Shown here piece by piece: positions 14,013-19,051 of a stretch of 19,051 nt of DNA. A program made the translations under genes and the position numbers. The stretch is from contig LNEX01000422.1 in assembly GCA_001464165.1 (NCBI GenBank), positions 1 to 19,051 on the forward strand, in the 5' to 3' direction. Origin of the DNA: a bacterium Ga0077546 (GTDB taxonomy: Bacteria; Cyanobacteriota; Vampirovibrionia; Obscuribacterales; Obscuribacteraceae). Position 1 is the stretch's first letter; the number at the start of each line of letters is the position of its first letter. The notes under the pieces are model-generated. The model saw only the letters and a list, made by a program, of their open reading frames with translations, had not been told where the DNA came from and ran no database searches.

Positions 14013-15230
14013 TTATTGCGAAGCCGAAGAATTGGCGGTACCGGGCTCGGGAGTTCCGACTAATGGTTTGGTCAAATCCAACTTAGCCGGATTGGGCTTG
14101 ACAGCCTTAGCTTGAGCCTCAAGTGTTGGTCTCGTCTTTTCAAAACCGGTATAGACAAGACCGGTAACTTTGCGAATCAATTCATTGGCACGACGATCGT
14201 TGTGAGGACGCTGCACCTGCATAGCCATAATCAATTTGTGACCATCAGGAGTTGTGATCACTCCGGTGTCACCAACCATTGAACCAATATCGCCGGTCTT
14301 ATGAGCCAACTTAGCACCAGGTGGAATACCTTGATTGATGAGCGTACGAGTCTTGGTTCTCGCCATGATGGCACGCATACGATTGCGCCATAAGTCTGAC
14401 ATTAGCTCACCGCGCTCGACGCGAGCCAACAAATAAACAAGATCATAAGGACTAGTCTTGTTAGTACCCTCTAAATCTGCCAGCGGTGCATTGACAACTG
14501 TGTTTTTCAAGCCCCACTTCGCGAACTTTTTGTTGACCGCGACCTTGCCGCCGAGCAAATCAATAATCATGTTAGTTGCAGTGTTGTCAGAGATGATGAT
14601 CATCAACTCAGCCACATCAAGCAGCGGTAGCTTTGTGCCAACAGGACGCCACTGCAAGTGACCAGAGCCACCAGCCACATGGTGCGCCTTAATGCTCATT
14701 ATTTGAGTGGGATCAATGTCACCACTATCGATGGCATTCAACAGCGCCACTAAAACAGGCACCTTAATCATGCTGGCAGCAGAAAAGGAGTTGTTGCCAT
14801 TGTAATCAACATAGGCACCAGTTGCTGGATCGATAGCAAACACGCCAGGGGTGAGCTTCTTTACTTGACAGACAGCTTGAACATTGTCTCTAAGATTTAC
14901 CAATGGTGTAGTCATGGCAAAAGGAGCTGCCAATGGCACCAACGGTTGAGCACCACCAGTAGTACTCTCACAAGGACTAGTCAGTGGATGAATTAACCCT
15001 TGCCCTACAGCGAGCAGCATAGCCACCGCCGCAGCCCGCAAAAGCCTCTGGCCGGGCGGCAACTTGCGCTTACGCCTGCGCACCGATATTTTCTTTGTCG
15101 GCTTATGCTTGAGCACAGAAATAAAGCGCTTAACCGTGGCAAGACGCTCAAAACTTGCCAAACTAAAGCCAGTGGTAGTACTCTGCCGCGCGGCAGCGTC
15201 TTTGGTTTTCTCGGGGGCCTCTAGAGCCAT
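14013..15230 (-). CDS. Membrane-anchored class A beta-lactamase-fold serine hydrolase
   Basis: This 405-residue protein has a Lys/Arg-rich cytoplasmic N-terminus (about 1-62) and one hydrophobic anchor (63-85, LLRAAAVAMLLAVGQGLIHPL). The periplasmic serine hydrolase domain covers about 120-365, and the tail is Pro/Lys-rich. All three catalytic boxes are present: SMIK (Ser153, Lys156), SDN (214-216) and KTG (311-313). The omega-loop region reads DLEGTNKTSP (252-260), much shorter than in TEM-type enzymes, so the position of the deacylating Glu166 is not clearly filled. The family (COG2367) includes many such proteins of unproven lactamase activity; peptidoglycan or esterase substrates are alternatives. 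ATG 15230 has AAGGGG six bases upstream and a promoter at 15273-15302. A terminator lies downstream. Confidence 0.88.
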   Translation of the reverse strand: MALEAPEKTKDAAARQSTTTGFSLASFERLATVKRFISVLKHKPTKKISVRRRKRKLPPGQRLLRAAAVAMLLAVGQGLIHPLTSPCESTTGGAQPLVPLAAPFAMTTPLVNLRDNVQAVCQVKKLTPGVFAIDPATGAYVDYNGNNSFSAASMIKVPVLVALLNAIDSGDIDPTQIMSIKAHHVAGGSGHLQWRPVGTKLPLLDVAELMIIISDNTATNMIIDLLGGKVAVNKKFAKWGLKNTVVNAPLADLEGTNKTSPYDLVYLLARVERGELMSDLWRNRMRAIMARTKTRTLINQGIPPGAKLAHKTGDIGSMVGDTGVITTPDGHKLIMAMQVQRPHNDRRANELIRKVTGLVYTGFEKTRPTLEAQAKAVKPNPAKLDLTKPLVGTPEPGTANSSASQ

Positions 15231-15272
15231 ACATTACCCCTTCGTCGGGAATATGCGGAAGATATACAAGGC

Positions 15273-15302
15273 ATCATATCTGGTGGTGACTTAAATTGCC
15301 AA
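15273..15302 (-). promoter_or_regulatory. Promoter of the beta-lactamase-like gene
   Basis: On the minus strand TTGGCA (15302-15297), an 18-bp spacer and TATGAT (15278-15273) each match the housekeeping consensus at 5/6. The expected transcription start near 15265 gives a ~35-base leader containing the Shine-Dalgarno sequence. The remaining part of 15303-15458 shows no gene, only the weak repeats noted near 15427-15463. Confidence 0.6.
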
Positions 15303-15426
15303 CTTGCTTTAAGCTCAGTAAAATTCGGCAACTACACGTGACACCAGATGAGCCACCGTTATTCTAACTTAGCAATGTCATATGTCGAGCACCAACAAGG
15401 GCCTGACGAAAACTTTTAATGAAAGC

Positions 15427-15463
15427 CACCATAGCTGTCACCATAGCGAGGCGAATGGCTATG
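15427..15463. repeat. Short direct and inverted repeats at the DUF4240 stop
   Basis: CACCATAGC occurs at 15427-15435 and 15439-15447, and its core CATAGC (15442-15447) is inverted as GCTATG (15458-15463), across the stop codon of the minus-strand gene. It could form a weak 3' hairpin; no T-run follows. Confidence 0.3.
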
Positions 15464-15974
15464 CAGGCTCCTCTTCGCAATATTTTTCCCAGAGGCGGGG
15501 ATATTGAGCACGAAAATAATTCTTGTCTTCAACATCAAAGGGCTCACCATCTGGTGTAACTAGGCTCTCTTCTCTGAATCGATCGTAAATAGCACCATCG
15601 TTGTTACGCTCTTCGTATACTTCGCAGGCGAGAAAGAGAAACTCCTCACAATCGTCAATATCTTCAACATAGGCCAAAGAATCAGGCTCGGCTAAAGCGG
15701 CTTCATAGATTTCTTTACCAGCCATAATCAATCCGGCCCTGAAATACTCAAAGCCATCATCAGCGAGGCCACCATTAATCACGTGAGCAGCACCCCAGAG
15801 CTCCCAGCGATAAGCACGGTCCATCATATGATCAACCATCTCTTGAAAGGCAATAATGTCCTCATCTGGCGCTTGGTGCAATAATTCCTTCAGCTTGGCA
15901 AGCTGAACTTCTCGATCGCCGTCAGCGTCTTCGATTGAAGTGGCGATGATATACCAAAAGCCTTGCTCGTCCAT
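15459..15974 (-). CDS. DUF4240 domain protein
   Basis: This 171-residue soluble, strongly acidic protein fits the DUF4240 family, whose function is unknown. It begins with the family's FW pattern (MDEQGFWYII, 1-10). The hallmark segments are RAYRWELWGAAHVINGG (53-69) and ADDGFEYFRAGLIMAGKEIYEAALAEPDSLA (71-101). The C-terminal part (about 105-171) is acidic, with CEEFLFLACEVYEE at 109-122. There is no signal peptide or membrane span. ATG 15974 has only a weak AGG nearby. It lies 51 bases downstream of the SpoIIM-family gene on the same strand and may be cotranscribed with it. DUF4240 proteins are frequent in actinobacteria and recall the WGR/SMI1-type helper genes, but no functional call is possible. 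Confidence 0.88.
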   Translation of the reverse strand: MDEQGFWYIIATSIEDADGDREVQLAKLKELLHQAPDEDIIAFQEMVDHMMDRAYRWELWGAAHVINGGLADDGFEYFRAGLIMAGKEIYEAALAEPDSLAYVEDIDDCEEFLFLACEVYEERNNDGAIYDRFREESLVTPDGEPFDVEDKNYFRAQYPRLWEKYCEEEPA

Positions 15975-16025
15975 AATCTACCTATTAGGAATTGTAAAAG
16001 TGTACTACTAAGCGTCTCGTTCGTC

Positions 16026-16619
16026 TCATGTCTTCAATGGTCTCTTAGGTCTAATCCCACGAGGGGCAAAAAGGTAAAGCAACAACAAAACAGCCGTAGC
16101 TAGACTTACAAGATGCTTGGTCTGGGCACTGATGTCGGTGCGTGGAGAAACGAAGCCCTCAATGGCTCCCGCAATAAGAAGCAAAGCAACACAACCAGCA
16201 AAGAGCTGCATCGCCGGCTTAGCAGCGCGACGCAACGAGTCTGAGCGACTCAACTGCCCAGGAAACAGCAACGATTTACCCAGCAGAAGCCCAGCACCGC
16301 CACTGATAAAAATGGCGCTAAGCTCAAGCACGCCGTGGCCAGCAACAAAGGCTAACAAACGCGTCGCCATACCATAATCTTGACACACACCAAATATGGT
16401 GCCGATACTCATGCCGTTTGTAATTAGAACAAATACTGTTCCCAGACCAAAACTGATACCAAGCACAAAGGCCGCAATGGCAACACGAATATTATTGGTG
16501 GCAATTAGGCTTGAAATGGCCGGTCCGTTATCTTGAATAGAATCTGTCCACAGCCTTTTATTCTCAATCATGTGCCAGAGGTCGTCAGACACGAGAGCGC
16601 GTCCAGGGCTCACCTCCAT
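16026..16619 (-). CDS. SpoIIM-family membrane protein, C-terminal part (split gene)
   Basis: The 197-residue segment from ATG 16619 carries the conserved core of the SpoIIM/COG1300 family of integral membrane proteins. The core includes SSLIATNNIRVAIAAFVLGISFGLGTVFVL (36-65), NGMSIGTIFG (68-77), HGVLELSAIFISGGAGLLLG (95-114) and LFPGQLSRSDSLRRA (118-132). It has four or five membrane spans (near 45-67, 86-105, 106-117, 138-155, 170-185). Family members are about 320 residues; this part plus the 126-residue upstream frame gives that length. The two frames are offset by one base, so this is either a mutated gene, an assembly error, or a second polypeptide started at the ATG inside ATGGAGGTGA, which overlaps the upstream stop. 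The frame stays open further upstream to 16724, but that portion is antisense of meaning: the upstream frame carries the family match there. Confidence 0.8.
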   Translation of the reverse strand: MEVSPGRALVSDDLWHMIENKRLWTDSIQDNGPAISSLIATNNIRVAIAAFVLGISFGLGTVFVLITNGMSIGTIFGVCQDYGMATRLLAFVAGHGVLELSAIFISGGAGLLLGKSLLFPGQLSRSDSLRRAAKPAMQLFAGCVALLLIAGAIEGFVSPRTDISAQTKHLVSLATAVLLLLYLFAPRGIRPKRPLKT

Positions 16620-16990
16620 AAGTAGCAACCAGCGCAAGGAATTATGAAGAGCAAGAATGCCACCGTCACATAAACAATGTACTGCTGCACCAGTTGAGGG
16701 AAGCCCCGATACAAAAAGCGCCATAGGCTGGCAAAACGGTCATCTTTAGTTTGATAAACTTGATTGTGAGCTTTTACTACGAGGTTATTTAAATAGAGCT
16801 GCACCTCATTACCCAGCTTCAAGGCCCGCGCCCTTGACAAATCAGCCGAAGCAGCACGATAAAGCCGGCCGAGCTCTCGTAATTGCTGTCGATCAAGCGC
16901 TTTCAAGCCTCGCTTATCCACGAGCTTGAGCAAGTCCTCAAGCTGTTGCCATGCTAATCTTTTGCTCTTGAGCCAGCGCTCTACATTCAT
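16610..16990 (-). CDS. SpoIIM-family membrane protein, N-terminal part (split gene)
   Basis: The 126 residues from ATG 16990 match the N-terminal cytoplasmic region and first membrane span of SpoIIM/COG1300 proteins: a W..LE.LL helix (14-22), LRELGRLYRAASADLSRARAL (37-57), YLNNLVVKAHNQVYQ (66-80), a FP..VQQ element and a hydrophobic span (about 103-123, IVYVTVAFLLFIIPCAGCYL). It then stops at TGA 16612-16610. The rest of the family continues in the overlapping -1 frame (16026-16619). Fused at that point, the two would give a normal ~320-residue protein. The gene is divergent from an RDD-family gene 75 bp away; RDD and SpoIIM genes are commonly neighbours, often with MoxR and DUF58 genes, which are not seen here. 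Confidence 0.78.
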   Translation of the reverse strand: MNVERWLKSKRLAWQQLEDLLKLVDKRGLKALDRQQLRELGRLYRAASADLSRARALKLGNEVQLYLNNLVVKAHNQVYQTKDDRFASLWRFLYRGFPQLVQQYIVYVTVAFLLFIIPCAGCYLWR

Positions 16991-17065
16991 CCCAGCGATT
17001 CCCTAAGACTTCCCCTGCCAGCTTAACCCTATTTCTTCCACTTCAACTATGGTACTTGCCAGCTA

Positions 17066-17833
17066 ATGCAACAGCCCGACTACTCTATCTCTACCCCTGA
17101 AAATGTCGATTTACACCTCGAGATAGCCGGGGTCGGCAATCGACTCTTAGCGCAGCTGATAGATAGCCTAATTAACCTGCTCACCGCTCTGCTGGTAATC
17201 ATTGTGGCTTTAATCGCTGGCTTCCTAATATCTACTTTGCCCTTAGACACGCAGACTAAAAATATCTGGTACGGCGTGCTGGCTATGATCGCAATATTCA
17301 TCATATTCATCCAACTCAACTGCTACTTTATAGTGTTTGAAGCGATTTGGCAGGGTCAAACTCCTGGCAAAAAAGTAGCCGAGATTAGAGTAATCGAAGC
17401 GAATGGTCAGCCACTCGGCTGGGTAGGTTCAATCATTCGCAATTTGATTCGTATGGTAGACCAGATTCTCTTCTTAGGCCTCCTGATCATGCTTTTCGAC
17501 AAGAACGAGCGTCGCCTCGGTGACATGGCCGCTGGAACAATTGTCATTCGCGAACACAAACCAGACATTTCTACGACTCAACTACTGCTAGCCAGCCCAG
17601 CCGGCGCAGGTAGCTTGCTTGATATCGGCCGAGTGACACCAGCCGAATACGATCTAATTGTCGACTTCCTCAAACGCCGCAAGTCTTTAGCCAAAGCATA
17701 TCGCCCACTAGTAGCGCAAAAGCTAGCCAAGTACTTCCATGAAAAACTAGGATCAATAGACAATCAAGACTCTGCCCCAGAAGCCTATCTAGAGCAAGTC
17801 TTTCATTCGTACCAAGCACGGGCGAACGACTAA
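17066..17833 (+). CDS. RDD family membrane protein
   Basis: This 255-residue inner-membrane protein has the Arg-Asp-Asp signature: Arg26 and Asp33 in GNRLLAQLIDSL (24-35) at the first span, GQTPGKKVAEIRVI (97-110) after the second, and RNLIRMVDQ (125-133) at the third. Spans lie near 32-58, 68-93 and 130-144, the usual three-helix layout. A further ~90-residue cytoplasmic tail (164-255), rich in Lys and Leu (FLKRRKSLAKAYRPLVAQKLAKY), is longer than in minimal RDD proteins. RDD proteins are linked to ion or proton transport, but function is unproven. No Shine-Dalgarno sequence is visible before ATG 17066. It is divergent from the SpoIIM-family gene and converges on citrate synthase with a 20-bp gap. 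Confidence 0.92.
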   Translation: MQQPDYSISTPENVDLHLEIAGVGNRLLAQLIDSLINLLTALLVIIVALIAGFLISTLPLDTQTKNIWYGVLAMIAIFIIFIQLNCYFIVFEAIWQGQTPGKKVAEIRVIEANGQPLGWVGSIIRNLIRMVDQILFLGLLIMLFDKNERRLGDMAAGTIVIREHKPDISTTQLLLASPAGAGSLLDIGRVTPAEYDLIVDFLKRRKSLAKAYRPLVAQKLAKYFHEKLGSIDNQDSAPEAYLEQVFHSYQARAND

Positions 17834-17853
17834 GAGCTGGCGCGGACTACAAG

Positions 17854-19002
17854 CTACTTGGCGCTGTCGCTTAATGCTGGAACTTGACGCTTGTCGATGT
17901 CTACATATTTGAGGTCCATCTCGCCGATGTACTCAGCGCGAGGCCGAATCAAGCGGTTGTTAGCATATTGCTCAAGCACATGGGCGGCCCAGCCAGACAT
18001 CCGGCTAATGGCGAAAATTGGTGTATACAAGTCGTTTGGAATACCGAGCATGTAGTAGACCGAAGCCGAATAGAAGTCAACGTTCGGATTCAAGCCCTTG
18101 TCACCTTTGACAATTTGCTCAATCTTGTAAGACATATCGAACCACTTGGTATCACCAGCGCGCTTACCAAGTTCTTCAGACATTTTACGCAAGTGAGAAG
18201 CGCGTGGATCTTCAGTCTTGTAAACGCGGTGGCCAAAGCCCATGACTTTTTCGTGACGCTCAAACATTTTGTCGAGGTGGGCTTCTACATTATCGAGAGT
18301 ACCCATCTCAAGCAGCATTTTAATTACTTCTTGGTTGGCTCCACCGTGCAGAGGCCCTTTCAAGGCACAAATTCCGGCAACAATGGCCGAGTGCATATCA
18401 GTCAAAGTAGCAGCAGCAACGCGGGCAGCAAAAGTGGAAGCGTTGAGTTCGTGGTCCGCATGCAAAATCAGAGCGATGTCGAGAGACTTAACGCTAACTT
18501 CATTTGGCTCTTTGCCACCACTGAGCATATAAAGGAAATTGGCAGCAAGTGAAGTATCTTCTTTAGGTGCAACAACTTCTTTGTTATTTCTGATCAAGTC
18601 CCAGTAGGCAACAATAGTAGGAAACTGAGCAGTGAGGCGAATGGCTTTGCGCAGATTAGCTTCACGCACATTGTCTTCAGCGTCGGCGTCATACATTGAT
18701 AACATTGAGACAGTGGTTCTCAAAACTTCCATCGGCAAAGCCTCTTTGGGCATTTGCTTCATGGCCTTGATCACTTCAGCTGGCAAGCTACGATTAGTGC
18801 GCAAGCCTTTGCTCAAAGTTTCAAGTTCGCTCTTGGTGGGCAGCCGACCGAACCAGAGCAAATAAATGGTTTCTTCAAAGGTTGAATGTTCAGCGAGATC
18901 GTGAATATCGTAACCGTGGTAGATAAGTCTACCTTCCGTACCATCGACAGCACAGATTGCCGACGACGCGGCTACTATGTCCTCAAGACCTGCCTTACCC
19001 AT
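17854..19002 (-). CDS. gltA: Citrate synthase
   Basis: This condenses oxaloacetate with acetyl-CoA to citrate, the entry step of the TCA cycle. From ATG 19002 it has 382 residues, the length of the short citrate/2-methylcitrate synthase group. The catalytic residues are His219 (PLHGGANQ), His258 (GFGHRVYK) and Asp309 (NVDFYSAS). The substrate-binding segment LHADHELNAS (180-189) and the C-terminal RLIRPRAEYIG (350-360) are also present. The frame continues 11 codons to TTG 19035, but a -10-like TATAAA lies at 19043-19038, which would put the transcription start at about 19031, beyond that codon. ATG 19002, with AGG six bases upstream, is therefore preferred. Methylcitrate synthase activity cannot be excluded from sequence alone. 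No other TCA gene is adjacent. Confidence 0.95.
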   Translation of the reverse strand: MGKAGLEDIVAASSAICAVDGTEGRLIYHGYDIHDLAEHSTFEETIYLLWFGRLPTKSELETLSKGLRTNRSLPAEVIKAMKQMPKEALPMEVLRTTVSMLSMYDADAEDNVREANLRKAIRLTAQFPTIVAYWDLIRNNKEVVAPKEDTSLAANFLYMLSGGKEPNEVSVKSLDIALILHADHELNASTFAARVAAATLTDMHSAIVAGICALKGPLHGGANQEVIKMLLEMGTLDNVEAHLDKMFERHEKVMGFGHRVYKTEDPRASHLRKMSEELGKRAGDTKWFDMSYKIEQIVKGDKGLNPNVDFYSASVYYMLGIPNDLYTPIFAISRMSGWAAHVLEQYANNRLIRPRAEYIGEMDLKYVDIDKRQVPALSDSAK

Positions 19003-19037
19003 GACCTGATCCCCAAAATAAGTATGAACTGTCAAGT

Positions 19038-19043
19038 TTTATA
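19038..19043 (-). promoter_or_regulatory. Likely -10 box of gltA
   Basis: TATAAA on the minus strand gives a leader of about 30 bases before ATG 19002. The -35 box would lie beyond the right edge, so the promoter cannot be confirmed here. Confidence 0.4.
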
Positions 19044-19051
19044 CACCAAAT

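Noticed and set aside
16605..16640. Programmed -1 ribosomal frameshift in the SpoIIM-family gene
   Set aside because: No canonical X XXY YYZ slippery heptamer or long homopolymer is present at the junction, so an indel or stop-start reinitiation is more economical. It is kept as a finding without this mechanism.
16620..16724. N-terminal 35 residues of the longer frame that ends at 16026
   Set aside because: The family match at this position lies in the other frame (16610-16990). The longer frame here is a shadow, so the C-terminal part is given from ATG 16619.
17884..18552. 222-residue plus-strand open frame
   Set aside because: It is antisense to citrate synthase, whose catalytic motifs are intact on the minus strand; the frame has no recognisable domain or start signal.
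19003..19035. TTG 19035 as the citrate synthase start
   Set aside because: A -10-like TATAAA directly upstream would place transcription initiation at or beyond that codon, and the family alignment begins near ATG 19002.

Overview
The window (about 19 kb, near 48-50% G+C by eye) looks like a chromosomal stretch of a Gram-negative-type heterotroph. The gene mix is a stand-alone class A beta-lactamase fold protein, a group-3 (SigB/SigF-like) sigma factor, a Ski2/HelY-type helicase, coaD coupled to a DivIVA-like coiled-coil gene, an FeS-type cryptochrome/photolyase, and RDD and SpoIIM membrane proteins. This recalls the non-photosynthetic cyanobacterial relatives (Melainabacteria/Vampirovibrionia, Obscuribacterales-like). 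That placement is inference from gene content and has not been tested by any search. No transposase, phage gene, CRISPR array or rRNA was seen. GTG and TTG starts appear to be fairly common.

Left part (1-2913): the 3' end of a zincin metalloprotease with a lethal-factor-like zinc motif is cut by the window edge. It is followed by a two-gene unit of unknown function (a DGR-repeat protein and a small single-span membrane protein). An oppositely oriented pair of unknown membrane proteins comes next, and its 3' end overlaps the first unit.

3090-7570: the FeS-type photolyase faces a minus-strand operon in which a large Ski2-like helicase is translationally coupled (TAATG) to speD, the pyruvoyl S-adenosylmethionine decarboxylase of polyamine synthesis.

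7571-9062: a tRNA-Pro(GGG) with a good promoter is followed by degenerate 16-bp tandem repeats. Next is a free-standing homologue of the 3'-phosphatase half of T4 polynucleotide kinase/phosphatase, which ends at a hairpin shared with a convergent unknown gene.

9060-12351: a SigB/F-family sigma factor and a membrane histidine kinase (HAMP-PAS-HisKA-HATPase) are divergent. Their shared upstream region holds five head-to-tail 11-bp repeats and, on the sigma-gene strand, a near-perfect SigB-type promoter (GTTTAA-N14-GGGAAT), which suggests autoregulation. A second SigB-type promoter-like site lies at 676-700.

12602-15230: coaD overlaps a DivIVA-like coiled-coil gene by ATGA. That pair shares a strong hairpin terminator with a convergent membrane-anchored beta-lactamase-fold protein whose omega-loop region is shortened.

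15459-19051: a DUF4240 protein and a SpoIIM-family membrane protein lie on the minus strand. The SpoIIM coding sequence is split into two overlapping frames by a one-base shift. A divergent RDD-family membrane protein follows, and citrate synthase at the right edge has its -10 box and start inside the window but its -35 outside.

The points most worth a second look are the sigma/kinase intergenic array, the solitary 3'-phosphatase beside the tRNA, the split SpoIIM gene, and the lethal-factor-like protease fragment.
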